A stretch of DNA of 23,281 nucleotides from Pelargonium cotyledonis (taxonomy: Eukaryota > Streptophyta > Magnoliopsida > Geraniales > Geraniaceae): assembly GCA_036897625.1 (NCBI GenBank), contig JAYMTA010000897.1, positions 1 through 23,281 on the forward strand, in the 5' to 3' direction. The notes beneath the pieces were generated by a model. It saw nothing but the letters and a program-made list of their open reading frames with translations, did not search any database and was not told the origin of the DNA. Made by a program: the position numbers and the translations under genes. Position 1 is the first letter of the stretch; every line of letters starts with the position of its first letter. Positions 1 through 9,891 of this stretch are shown here, in pieces.

Positions 1-110
1 GCGCGCGAAACCCCCAGATCAAACCCCCCAGGGCGAGCCGCCGGAAAACTCTAAGACCAGCTTCTAAACCCTAATTTTAGGGAAACTCACAAGAGAGCCA
101 GACCTCTAAA
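1..110 (-). promoter_or_regulatory. Left-edge GC-rich segment with telo-box, possible 5' end of an off-window gene
   Basis: The first 60 bases are far more GC- and C-rich than the following kilobase. They are followed by the telo-box motif AAACCCTAA at 66-74, which lies next to its partial mirror TTAGGG. Telo-boxes are known from promoters and leaders of plant ribosomal-protein and other growth genes. The abrupt change to AT-rich DNA after about 120 fits the 5' end of a gene reading leftward out of the window. No reading frame can be followed, so the neighbouring gene is inference only. Confidence 0.25.
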
Positions 111-440
111 AAATTGAAACTTGAAAAATAATTTCTTTTAAAATAAGGTGATTTTTTTTTATGAAATAATAAGGTGATAAATTGAATGAAAAACTTAAAC
201 AAACTACTACCATTTTTTTAAGGAAAATAAATTACTATTTAAAATATAATAAGTTCCGTATCAGTATAGTCACATTTAGAACTTTAGTATTTTTTTTTAA
301 GAACTTTATTATTACTTCAACTATTTTATAAAAATTTAATCACCAAATTAACTCTTTTATTATTGAACCAAGATGAAATCTTTTGTTTTCTTTTAAAAGT
401 CTAGATTTGGATGACCTTAAAAATTTAGGAACAAGGTTCG

Positions 441-762
441 GTTTAGTTCCTGAACTGTTAAAAATGTGTTGATTTAGTACATGAACTATTAATCAAGTCA
501 ATTTAGTTCAAATATTTTCAGCAACCGTGTCAAATCAAGACGTTCCATCAAATCCATGAATAGAAACCGTTAGTTCCTATTAACGTGTAATATTTTATTT
601 GACAGATTCTGTCCATGAATTTGACGGAATGTCCTGATTTGACACGGTTTCTGAAAAAATTGAATTAAATTGACACGATTGGATAACCTATAAACCAAAT
701 TAACTTGATTAATAGTTCATGGATTAAATCGACGCGTTTTGAATAGTTTGTGATTAAATTAG
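441..762. mobile_element. Fold-back (long inverted repeat) MITE-like element
   Basis: The left arm (441-560) and right arm (613-762) are inverted copies of one another. For example, ACCGTGTCAAATCA near 524-537 pairs with TGATTTGACACGGT near 635-648, and CATGAACTATTAATCAAGT near 480-498 pairs with ACTTGATTAATAGTTCATG near 703-721. The right arm carries about 30 extra bases (around 670-700), so the hairpin has one large bulge. The loop is about 50 bp and very AT-rich. There is no coding capacity, which fits a non-autonomous fold-back DNA element. I could not define a target-site duplication because the flanks are homopolymeric. The wording (tagttcatggattaaatc-like) resembles high-copy plant repeats, so a superfamily is not assigned. 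Confidence 0.6.
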
Positions 763-812
763 TTTTTTTTTTCAACAATTTATAATTCAAAACTTTTTTT
801 TGCAACCAAATA

Positions 813-1157
813 ATGAATTACTTAAGAAAAAAAAAAGATAAATTTCTTTTGTCTTGTCTTGGTGTCATTGTCTCCATTGACCCTTGCTCAATTTACTCAC
901 AAGAAAAATTATTTTCTTACAGAAAAAATAGAGATTTAAAACTTGGGGCAGTCACCAATCCATCTTCCGTCTTTGTAACTTTCTTACACGAGAGGATAGC
1001 CAAAGAACTCTCGTATCCTGTTGTGTCTCTCTTCTCTAACACTATTTATACAATTTTACAAAAACATAAATATATTCACTTTTTATTTTACCAGCAAATT
1101 CATATGCTCATTTCTCCACACACACATCTGTGCTCTGATGCATGATACTTCATCCAT
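813..1157. other. Upstream intergenic DNA, nothing recognised
   Basis: AT-rich sequence between the fold-back element and the core promoter of the hnRNP gene. A 110-codon open frame occurs here, but it is compositionally random and matches no family I know. This interval probably includes the distal promoter. Confidence 0.4.
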
Positions 1158-1164
1158 TATATAA
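1158..1164 (+). promoter_or_regulatory. TATA box of the hnRNP 1-like gene
   Basis: TATATAA lies about 30 bp before a pyrimidine-rich, CA-containing stretch (TCATCGTCATCACC, about 1194-1207), which would be a normal plant start-site setting. It is followed by a (GA)n-type purine tract at 1228-1256 and CT-rich leader sequence. The start site at about 1190-1205 is inferred from spacing only. Confidence 0.5.
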
Positions 1165-1423
1165 TCACCAAATTCAATTGAATCGAATCCAATCATCGTC
1201 ATCACCAACTGTTATTTGATTTCGTCAATAAACGAAAGAGAGAGAGAGGAAAAGGAGGGCCTCACGCCCTCTCTTCTTCGCAACCCTCCTCTCAGATCTT
1301 AAATTGCTCCATTTTTTCATCTGGGTTCTCTTCGTTTTGGTATATTGTTTCTCCAAAAATATTTCTTTGATTCTCTTTTGTGTCGTGTTTTTTTTTGTTG
1401 TTGTTGTTGTTGTTGCTGATTTC

Positions 1424-1504
1424 ATGTCAAATTTGATTCCTTTTCTTAGTTTTAAGGAACTCTGGATTGTGGGTCGATCCGGGATTGACTGGCGAAACCT
1501 CTGA
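1424..1504 (+). CDS. Upstream ORF in the hnRNP leader (26 codons)
   Basis: A short ATG-initiated frame starts with MSNLIPF and ends in DWRNL-stop. It lies in the predicted leader between the TATA box and the likely leader intron. A (GTT)n tract sits immediately upstream at about 1397-1416. If the transcript starts near 1190, this is the first AUG a scanning ribosome meets, so it could lower or condition translation of the main ORF. It resembles no peptide I know, and conservation is untested. Confidence 0.35.
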   Translation: MSNLIPFLSFKELWIVGRSGIDWRNL

Positions 1505-1596
1505 GCTGCTGGATTGAATCTGAGAATACCCATTTTCTTAATACATATTTTAATATAAATACCCAACTTTTGTCTTTGTGTGCTGTTCCTGATAAG

Positions 1597-1893
1597 GTAT
1601 GTTTCTTTTTCTTGTTCATTCCACATTAGATGATTTCTATAAGATGCTCTCTTATTATTCAATATAAGGTTGAATTGTGTGTTGTTTGATAATTGGGAAA
1701 GTGGTTGCTGAATTGAATTTTGTTTCGAGTTGCTTGTTAGATCCGGTTGGAGTTTGTTTGATTTGCTTTGCTATAACGAATGGTTTCATTCATTGAATTT
1801 CTTTTGGGCTGATTTGAATTTGTTGTCTTTTGATCATTTTGGTTTTTTTTTTATGGGAATTTTGACTTATGCAAAAATTGGCAATTGGATCAG
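1597..1893 (+). other. Probable 5'-UTR intron of the hnRNP gene
   Basis: The donor is AAG|GTATGTTT at 1597 and the acceptor is GGATCAG at 1887-1893, preceded by T-rich stretches. The interval is about 40% T and contains in-frame upstream ATGs (1730 and later) that would extend the main frame N-terminally by 56 residues unlike any RRM protein. Splicing out this interval places the real ATG four bases into the next exon. Leader introns are common in this plant gene type. No transcript is available to confirm it. Confidence 0.5.
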
Positions 1894-1897
1894 TGAA

Positions 1898-4800
1898 ATG
1901 GAGATCGAACCTGGCAAACTTTTCGTTGGTGGAATTTCATGGGACACAAATGAAGAACGCCTGAGAGAGTACTTTGAGACTTTTGGAGAAGTGATGGAAG
2001 CTGTGATCATGAAGGATCGGGCCACTGGTCGTGCTCGCGGTTTTGGTTTTGTTGTCTTTTCTGATGCTGCCACTGCAGAGAGAGTTGTTATGGAGAAGCA
2101 CATAATAGATGGTAGAACTGTAAGTTTGTTCTGGATTCTTCTTTTTACCTCTATTAATACATCGCATCAAGAACAGTTCTGAATTGTGTTTCTTCAGGCC
2201 TTACTATTCAAATTAATTGACCTCATAGCTAATATTCCATTCATAATTCAGTTATTAGAAGATAATTTTCTCATTATGGTTGCGTAAGTTGGACTTTATT
2301 AATGTTTACCTTATTGGCTTTAAGAGTAAGAAGTTGTCATATTTGTTTGCTTTTGATGCTTAGTAACTAGAAAGGTAGGGTCTGGTTGGCTAGTTGTAGC
2401 CGTCACAAATCACAATAGTAGAAGGTCAACCCAATGAAGATACCATGTCATATGTTGAAAGATATGGCAATAATTCTAATGAATTATTAGGTAGTTTAGC
2501 ACTTAGCATCAATTATGTCTTTTATATCGATTAAAGCTCGTTTAGGTAATCTGTTTAGCAATTTAAGTTCCTCCTGAAATGGATAATAACTTAAAATGAT
2601 GATCTTTAATATGAATTATTATTATTATCTCAACCTCTCAATAAAAGTGTCAGAAAGATGTATAAAATGAAAAGGACTGTAACAACATCTATATAATAAG
2701 GGGTTCCAGGGATGTTCAGAGCACCTATGTTGACTGTAAAATCGGTAAATATTTTTAATGAGAACACTTCACATACATTTAACCTTTTAGAGCAAAGGGT
2801 TTGTTTGGGTGAGGGGGCGTGCTCAAATAATGTTTTGATAATGGGGGAATGTATATAGTTATAGGAGCATGTGTATTAGAGCTCAACTATAATTTGCTGG
2901 AAACAGTTTCATGTTGTGTGGGGATCTAATCTACACACCATATTCTCATGGCTGATGGATGGTTTGATGGGCTGTACATTATTCGTTTCTTGTGGTGAGT
3001 AGTTGTGGAAAGGTTATAAGGGAAGACTGTAACTATGCGTTTCTTGTGGTAAGTAGTCAAATGTATATTTTCTAGAGTTCCAGACATCCAGCATTCAACT
3101 AGTGCATCTTTGAAAAGTATATCTGAAAATGTAGCTTAAGTCTGGTCAATGAATTTTCATTTATTCTATCACGAATATTGGTGAAATAAAACTGTTAATA
3201 TTTTTACTTTTTCAGTTAGCGTTGAGTACCTGTGAGTTTTCAGACCCATCATTTGTATTATATGTCATATTTGTTGGGTTTATCTTATTATTTTCTTTCT
3301 AATTTCAGGTTGAGGCAAAGAAGGCTGTTCCTAGGGATGATCAGAACACTCTGAACAGAAACAATAACGGTATGCATGGGTCTCCTGGTCCTGTCCGCAC
3401 AAAGAAGATATTTGTTGGAGGATTAGCATCCACAGTCACAGAGAGTGACTTTAAAAAGTATTTTGATCAATTTGGGACAATTACTGATGTTGTGGTGATG
3501 TATGATCACAACACCCAGAGGCCGAGAGGTTTTGGTTTCATTACTTATGATTCAGAGGAAGCAGTGGAAAAGGTGTTGCAAAAAGTCTTTCATGAACTCA
3601 ATGGTAAAATGGTTGAAGTCAAGCGGGCTGTTCCCAAAGAGTTATCTCCAGGACCTAGTAAAACTCAGGTAGGCGGGTATAATCTTGGCCTAAGTAGAGT
3701 CAATAGCTTCCTTAATGGGTACACTCAGGGATACAATCCAAACTCAGTTGGAGGTTTTGGAGTTAGAATGGATGGTAGATATAGTCCTGTCACTGTTGGT
3801 CGGAGTGCATTCTCTCCAATCGGTCCTAATTTCTCAATGGGTGTAAACTTTGAACCGGGGATGAGTCCAAGCTTTGTGGGGAATGGAAATCTTGGTTCTA
3901 ACCTTGGCTATGGACGAGAATCAAGCCCGTTATACAGTGGGAGTTCAAACAAGTTTGTTAGCCCAATTGGGTATGGTGTGGGCAATGGGGGAAATGGATC
4001 TCTCTTAAGTTCGCCAATTCGGAACATGTGGGGGAATGGGAGTCTGAACTATGCTACGAACTCTGCAAACTCTAATACTCTCATGGACTCTGGAAATGGG
4101 AACTTGGGAATGGGATCTTTTGGAAACATTGGAGCAATTTGGGGTTCCTCTCCTAGTTCGAATCAGGGAGGTGGGGTCGGTTCTGCCTATAGTACTGGCA
4201 ATTTTGGTTATGGCACCGGAGATGTCAATTCTGGTTCAGGAAGTGGAGTGTATGGAAGAAGCATTGGAACCAATGCTTTTCCAAATGCTGGGTATGATGG
4301 GGCAGACATAGACAGTTATGAAACTGGTTCAGTTTATGGGAACCTCACATGGCAGTCATCGCCTTCAGGGCTAGATAGGTCCAACTCATTTGGTTATGGC
4401 CATGGAAATGCTGCTTCAGATGTTATGGATAAAGGCTCTCTTGGTTATGTTGGTGGTTATAGTAGGCAAGCGAATAGAGGTGCCAAGTTCTTTCCTTGCC
4501 ATTTTATTTATTCTAGTCTTCATACTTTTCAGACCATCTATTTCTTTTGATCCCCCATCTCCGACCACATAAGCGACTCATGCATTTGACTAATAGTTTA
4601 TTCTTATTTGCAAATACTCCATATAAGATTAGGCATTTGGGTTGTCCATAGGCTCTATCTGCTGATTTTTTACCATCATAATTAAGTGTCATTTACAGCT
4701 TGCTAAGTTAGATGTTTGCATAATGATTAGGTTTGACCATTTGAGAGTGTAACTTGATTTTTTCCCCGCTAGGCAATTATCTGCAAGTTCCACGTATAAA

Positions 4801-5374
4801 TTCAGCTACATGCTGAATTTTACATAATAAATCAGGTGTTAGATGAATGTGGCAATAGGGATCTGAACTTGTATCACTAGCCTGATGAGATTTGAAGATA
4901 TATGGATGCCTTTGCTGAATATTTTGTCAAATCGCCCGTGGACATTCATTAGTCCGTGTGGTGGATACCCTTTTGATTACAGAAAAATTCTTTTGCATGC
5001 CTCGGTAAATTGATCTCTTCATAATAGAGGGACTGCTGTATTTTAATCTATGCATAGGATGAAAGTCATCTGGTGATTAGATACTTAAAAGTGCATATCC
5101 TGTTATGTGCTTTTATTAATGTCCACATAATTACAAACCCTTGCCCATGCAGTAATGAACTAATGACGACCTAGTTATCTAGATGAAAGAAGGGAAAATT
5201 ATGGATCTTAACTCGGCTATGACCGGATTTCCTCGAAATGTCAGAGCTAGTTTGTTGAAAACATGCAAAATGAACTCATTCTTTTTCCTTTTTTTCCCTG
5301 ATTGGCCTGCTTCAGTCTTTAGACTGTTATATTAATACATCAGTTCGGTATTTTTGGCAGGAATTGCTGCTTAG
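1898..5374 (+). CDS. RNP1: Heterogeneous nuclear ribonucleoprotein 1-like, two-RRM RNA-binding protein
   Basis: Joined exons 1898-2119, 3309-4479 and 5361-5374 give 468 residues, the usual size for the plant hnRNP A/B-like (RNP1) family. RRM1 (about 7-82) has RNP2 LFVGGI at 8-13 and RNP1 RGFGFVVF at 47-54. RRM2 (about 107-183) has IFVGGL at 108-113 and RGFGFITY at 147-154. The remaining 280 residues are a Gly/Asn/Ser/Tyr-rich low-complexity tail. Family members bind nuclear and cytoplasmic mRNA and act in splicing, export or stability, often in stress responses; the target here is unknown. Intron 1 (2120-3308) splits RRM1 in phase 0. Intron 2 (4480-5360) splits the Gly codon of the terminal NRGIAA, a family-typical C-terminus, so exon 3 supplies only 14 coding bases. 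I chose the ATG at 1898 because MEIEPGKLFVGG matches family N-termini. The gene appears intact. Confidence 0.93.
2120..3308 (+). other. Intron 1 of the hnRNP gene
   Basis: Donor ACT|GTAAGT at 2120 and acceptor TTTCAG|GTTGAG at 3308 are both strong. The intron is phase 0 and 1,189 bp long. It is T-rich, and I see no transposon or second ORF in it. A 20-base near-duplicate containing a GTRAGT motif occurs at 2984-3003 and 3038-3057. Confidence 0.88.
4480..5360 (+). other. Intron 2 of the hnRNP gene, before a micro-coding exon
   Basis: The donor is AGAG|GTGCCA and the acceptor is TTTTTGGCAG|GAATTGC. Splicing restores the conserved ending NRGIAA-stop. If the intron is kept, the frame runs on for about 23 codons to a stop at 4548-4550. 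That replaces the conserved end with a hydrophobic tail (AKFFPCHF...), a plausible retained-intron isoform or NMD substrate. Confidence 0.8.
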
Positions 5375-5890
5375 AGAGCTGATGATACAGATGTCAAAAG
5401 GCTACTGTAGGTAAAGTATATCTGGTAAAGCGTGCAAAGAACTGTGAATTTTCATACACTTTCGTCGTTGAGTCTTGAGATGCTTCAGTTGAAATGAATA
5501 TCGGATTTAGGGCTAATTGGACTTCCCGTTTTGAAGAACTCAGTATAGAGGGCAGGTACGAGGAATTTTGTGCAAGGTTTGAGCTTGGATTTTTTTTTAA
5601 AATAGGTTCTATCGGGTTTGATTGAGATGTACACTGAGGTTAAGTACACAGCAGAAGCACCGCGCGATGCTTCTGCGGGGGCATAGTGATACAAGAAAGA
5701 TGAGACTTTTCATTTATAATTTTCTTCTCCTCATGCTGTAATAAGCAGCATTGTCAGGCATGTTGTTTTATTCCTCTCCTTGCCCAGTTTTAGCTATTTT
5801 TTAGCAGATTGTATGAATGTCTGGTTATTGATTTACTAGTGTGAAACTTCTTCTGTTCTGACAATAAATTGATACATAGTTATGAAATTT
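5375..5890 (+). other. 3' UTR and polyadenylation region of the hnRNP gene
   Basis: Sequence after the TAG at 5372-5374 runs to an AATAAA at 5863-5868, followed by T-rich DNA. A GTAG|GTAAAG motif near 5408 could be a donor for a 3'-UTR intron, but no clear partner stands out. The only frame here is on the opposite strand and looks random. Confidence 0.55.
5651..5676 (+). other. Perfect 9-bp-stem hairpin in the hnRNP 3' UTR
   Basis: GCAGAAGCA (5651-5659) and TGCTTCTGC (5668-5676) are perfect reverse complements around an 8-base GC-rich loop, CCGCGCGA. The stem is followed by a GGGGGC run. It stands out from the AT-rich UTR and could be a protein-binding or stability element. It has no downstream T-run, so it is not a bacterial-type terminator. 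Confidence 0.6.
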
Positions 5891-5939
5891 GCATTACATT
5901 TTATTCTAGACAAGTAGCAATATGTTCATTGTGCTATTC

Positions 5940-6310
5940 AATAGAGAAGTATAATTGTGGTTTCTAAACCAAAAATGTTAATAGATGTTTACCAAAGGTA
6001 CAAACCCCAATTTGGTTCCAAAACATTTTCTAAACTCAAAGTAGTCTCCGACTATTCGTGTGTCGATCTAATTTGGTTCCTAATTTTCTTTTTAACCAAC
6101 ATGATTCGTGTTTCGATTTAATGTGGTCTCAGAATTTTCAAATGGTAATACAAAATGGTTTTTCCCTTTAAAGTTTATCAAAAGTTCAAAGACTAAATCG
6201 GATTAATATTTAAAATTTTACGGTTTCCCTTAAAGCAAATATGGGTATACATTGGGTTTGTGAGCATGTGTTTCCCGAAATGATTCGTGTTTCGACCCAT
6301 ATTTGCTTCA
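5940..6310. repeat. AT-rich dispersed-repeat candidate with internal duplicate and inverted repeat
   Basis: ATGATTCGTGTTTCGA occurs exactly at 6101-6116 and 6280-6295, with a weaker third version near 6052. A 14-bp perfect inverted repeat, AAGCAAATATGGGT (6233-6246) and ACCCATATTTGCTT (6295-6308), encloses 48 bp. The wording (repeated 'aatttggttcc', 'gactaaatcgg') resembles non-coding plant dispersed repeats. I cannot assign a family or fix the ends. Confidence 0.35.
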
Positions 6311-7139
6311 GTCACCTTCCAAGAGAATCATCCCACGCTCTTCAAGCATGGTCATCATTTTTTAGTTAGTATGAGTTGTTTAGATTTTTCACCATCATAG
6401 TTTTTTTAGTCTCTTTACTGTATTTTTCTTTTAGTTTTGAGACCACTTTTAGCATTTTGTTTCTTGTAGCCTTTACTTGTATACTAAAGTATGTATTGCC
6501 GATAAAAAAAAATAAAAAAAATTCATCGAGTATTTTGAGTTTATAAAATATCCGAGAACCAAATTGAATTTAAACATGAGTTTTTTTTAAAAAAATTTTT
6601 ATATAAAAACCTTTACAAACAATCCAAATGATTTACTTGTTGGATATTGAATTTTGGGATTGTTAGAGCATTTGCTTTGAATTTCCCAAAATGGGAAGTA
6701 CTTTTTACTCCGACAATATTATATGAATGAGATCTTGGGTTGCCGAAAGAAGAAGATATTTGATAAAACATCAATTTGTGGAGCTTCTAATTCAAAAAAA
6801 GGTTATGATTTTTTATTATTGACTTTAATTGGAAAGATTAGGAAGTGACCGACCAATTGTTTGTTCCTCAATTAGCCTCCACACTCCATTTGCTTCATTC
6901 ATGTAGATCCTTTTATTCTCAACATTCCAAGACCCACTTATTTAATTCTTGACAGCGATTGGTAACATGTCACAACAACCATAACATGAGACAAGATAAC
7001 AAGATCATTTTCTTCCATTATTGAATTATTGGAGGAGCAATTGTATAAATAATAATAACAAAATTAGGTAGAAAGACGTAAATAATCCATTCAACTAAAA
7101 ATTTAAGCTGAATTTTGAATGTCCAATAATAGTTATGTA
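6311..7139. other. Intergenic AT-rich DNA, nothing recognised
   Basis: Long A and T runs (for example 6503-6520 and 6581-6600), with no open frame of note and no repeat signature I could support. Confidence 0.5.
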
Positions 7140-7265
7140 CTCTTACACACATCTTCGCGTGCAAGCCTATCGAGGAATCCCTTTCACGTGCAAGCCTATT
7201 AGTAGCATGATTCGAACTCGGAACTTTTAATCACTAATGTTCTGATAACATGTAAATTAAAACAT
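7140..7265 (-). mobile_element. Retroelement-derived scrap with primer-site-like and B-box-like motifs
   Basis: Read on the minus strand, 7239-7250 gives TGTTATCAGAAC, which is 10 of 12 bases identical to TGGTATCAGAGC, the complement of the 3' end of initiator-Met tRNA used as a primer site by many plant LTR elements. Just downstream on the same strand, 7209-7219 reads GAGTTCGAATC, close to a pol III B-box. A motif GTGCAAGCCTAT occurs twice at about 7160-7200. This combination is common in dispersed plant retroelement debris. I treat it as a short fossil of uncertain family. Confidence 0.35.
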
Positions 7266-7689
7266 GAACTACCTATAATGATTTAGACTTCGACTACTAA
7301 AATGTCAACCTTAGTAGGGTTTCACTTGCACTATTATATGTAGTCACTTCACTTTATATATTTTTAACGCGGGACAATTACCTTCAAATTAAGATGCATA
7401 AAATGTTCCCGTACTAATATTTCTACAAAATTTGGTATACTGCTTCTGCACACATAGAATGGTGATTGCCTTTCGGCAGTAATGCCTTTCCATGGTAGTT
7501 ACTCGAATTAGGTCCCTAATTGCTGAACAAAATGTGATTCTTCAAGTTGAAATTTTCAACTACAACAATTTTCTGGGTGAATCAAATTAGGTTTGATAGT
7601 TTATAAAACATATATCAGAAAAATGAAAAACAAACAGATAAAGAGGTATAGATGTGTTAGAGTTTGTGTCGCTCCCTTTCTCTTTACCG

Positions 7690-8355
7690 TCTTGAGAGTC
7701 GACGAGTATTTTTGTTCGGTTAAGGTTGCTCTTGTTTTTCAGAGCGGCGACAGCCTCTTCAATTTGCATACATCAAATTATGGCCTTTCACGTTTAGATC
7801 GATAACGAGCTTTTGTTTTAATAGCAAGTTATAGTATTATTAAGATTTGTAGTGCAACAACGGCGTAGATTCGCGGTTGGAAAGAAGGAGAAGGTGGCTA
7901 ATTGGGATATGGTGGTTTGGTTGGAGTCATCAGATCAACTTTCGAGTTTGCTACCGAATTAGATTGCAGAACTAGTGGTGGCGAGGGGCGGTTGGCAGAG
8001 CACTTCGTGTGGCCGTCTTAAACTTCAAGTGCAAGCATTGTTAGTTGTTCGTGCTTTTCAGGTTAGGGGGGATTCTAATGCCTTCAACTTGATTATTTAG
8101 GCTGATGAAAAAGATTTAGTATATTTTGTTTGATTATTCCTGATATCTTACCCATAGGGACTCAATTTGCTAGTGTCACTTTTTTGTTTACAAGTTGGTC
8201 TGCGAACCGACTGGCCAGCGAGTTAAGGTCTTCGGTCTCTTTGTCAGATTTGTTTTGATGTAGATTGTTGGTTTTAGGACACCTTTTAGAGTATTTTTTT
8301 CTTTACCCTAGGATAGTGTCCTACAAACTAATGGTTATTTCATGTAATAAAACGC
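7690..8355 (+). mobile_element. Dispersed repeat copy A, possibly LINE RNase H-like remnant
   Basis: From about 7690 to 8040 this segment is recognisably related to 14617-15000. Shared blocks include TTGAGAGTCG, ATAGCAAGTTA and GAGTTTGCT followed by CGAAT/CGAATT. Downstream (about 7965-8240) the + strand suggests the plant RVT_3/RNase H-like wording found at the C-terminus of LINE proteins: an AELV-x-ARGG stretch, then GDSNA, then an SWSANR-like stretch near 8195. Several stops interrupt it. It ends at 8346 near AATAAAACG, as a LINE tail might. Family assignment is an inference from faint similarity; the two-copy relationship is seen directly. Confidence 0.4.
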
Positions 8356-8439
8356 TAGGAAAATTAACCTATGAGATTATATCCTTTAATTTTAGGCGAA
8401 AATCCATAGTTGAAAATCACCTAACGTTGGTGCTTTGTC

Positions 8440-9255
8440 TGGCTTTGCTGGCCAAACATTCGTCCCTAAGGTTGACATGTCTCGTCTGCCCCAGACTTTT
8501 ATGGGCAACATTTTGGACACCGGCAACAATGGATGCTGATCTGACTCTCCATCCGGGATTATAATCATTGTTGAATGGCTCTTGCCCTGAACGTGATCAA
8601 TTTGACCCTCAACGTGAGACAAAGATTTTTATGTGGAACGAGAAGAACCAAATTGTCGGAAGGTGGTGCATCTTGTCAACCCTGTCAAATGTATAGCATA
8701 TACTGAGTTCCTGCGTCCACTACTATGGAATTGTGGGAAAGGTCCAACGAGAATTACAACACTGAGGAAGTTGGTGCTGAGAAATATGTTGTAAACAAGT
8801 TTCTCGAATTCCAAATGGTTGAGGCCAAGAATGTGACACATCAGTCACACGAGATTGAGCACCTTCTTCATGCTTAATCTACTGCGGACATGAAGATTCC
8901 CGAAAAGTTTCAAGTGAAGTCAATCATTGAGAAGTAACAGCACTCTTAAGAAGGCTTTGGTTTGACTCTTAAGCACAAGAAAGAGACATACTCTCACAAT
9001 GAGCTGATGACCTCTACCGCGATCGAAAGCAGAGCACAGAAGTTAGAGGACTATCGTGTTGCCCATTGAGGACCAACCTAGAGCACACTGCATTTCTTCA
9101 AACAAGGGAAAAGGGAAGAAACCGACGTATAACCTTTAGACCACCTCTGGTCTGAAACCGAAGGTCAAACCTTTAAGAAGTCAAAAGCAATTTGATTCGG
9201 CACAAAACTATAAATTGGTCCCCGAGGCCTCTAGTAAAAAGGTCAGACTTTTTAT
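8440..9255 (+). mobile_element. Ty1-copia gag fossil (fragment)
   Basis: The + strand shows degraded wording of a plant Ty1-copia gag: a start region near 8478, a Trp/Glu-containing segment before a YNTEEVGAEKY-like stretch at about 8755-8790, the FLEFQMVE block at 8803-8826, and a basic KGKGKK-like stretch at about 9105-9120. No protease, integrase or reverse transcriptase follows, and no paired LTRs were found. It is an old, broken internal fragment with many interruptions (about half a dozen or more). Confidence 0.6.
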
Positions 9256-9600
9256 CATTTGAGCACTCGTAATATCGAACCGAAAACTCTCTCTATGTGT
9301 TCTTCGAGTATTCATCGTGTTCTTTGTGCGTTCTTTACTTTTTGAACAAGCCACGGATTAGCGATTCAGTGTAGACATCTGATTTTGTATTCGAACAATA
9401 AGTGTCCCCAAAGTTTTCAATGATGAAAACGACCTTTCAGGTCATAGGATCGAATTAAATCGGAATCGAGCAAGATTAAACTTTTTTAGTTTCTTTTATC
9501 TATATTTAGAGTCGTGTGTCCTTATCGAGTCTTTTTGCGTGTTTTTTGTTGTGTCGTAGTTGTTTTTTTAAGTTGTGTTGTGAATTTATTTTATTTTACT
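9256..9600. other. Spacer, nothing recognised
   Basis: T-rich DNA between the gag fossil and the leader-like unit. I see no frame, repeat or motif I can support. It may be more of either neighbour. Confidence 0.4.
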
Positions 9601-9719
9601 TTTTTATGTCATATTTGTAAGCCCGACGTCTTAAGCCCAATTGATACTTTTGGCCCATCAAGCCCAATCCATACAAACTGGTCCGTTTGGTTCTAATCAA
9701 ACCGATTCGGTTCGATATG

Positions 9720-9891
9720 AATCAAACTACACTCCACAACCCTCTACCTCCACCAACTCCAATCACCCATCAATCTACCTCTATCACTACACCATCACCC
9801 TACCTCTATCACTACCACTACACCATCCCCTACAACTATTTTCCAAACTCCATCTCCATAAAATCATCATCATCATCATCACCAATAAAAA
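9720..9891 (+). other. 172-nt stretch with no G on the + strand
   Basis: Every base from 9720 to 9891 is A, C or T. It includes two near-copies of CTACCTCTATCACTAC about 30 bp apart and an (ATC)n run at about 9863-9881. RNA from the + strand would be almost free of stable structure, as in some translated leaders. Two overlapping open frames cross it, but they are low-complexity products of this composition. Confidence 0.9.

Noticed and set aside
1225-1662. 145-aa frame on the minus strand
   Set aside because: Lies antisense to the hnRNP leader. Its Lys/Arg/Thr-rich content comes from the CT-rich, (GTT)n and T-rich sequence.
1730-1897. 56-residue N-terminal extension of the first RRM frame
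   Set aside because: Not like any family N-terminus, and lies within the probable leader intron. The ATG at 1898 gives the expected start.
2984-3057. 20-bp near-direct repeat with GTRAGT motifs in hnRNP intron 1
   Set aside because: Could hint at a cryptic exon with duplicate donors, but no open frame or acceptor pairs with it.
8275-8323. 8-bp inverted repeat TAGGACAC/GTGTCCTA
   Set aside because: Short arms and a 33-bp spacer are expected by chance in a window this size.
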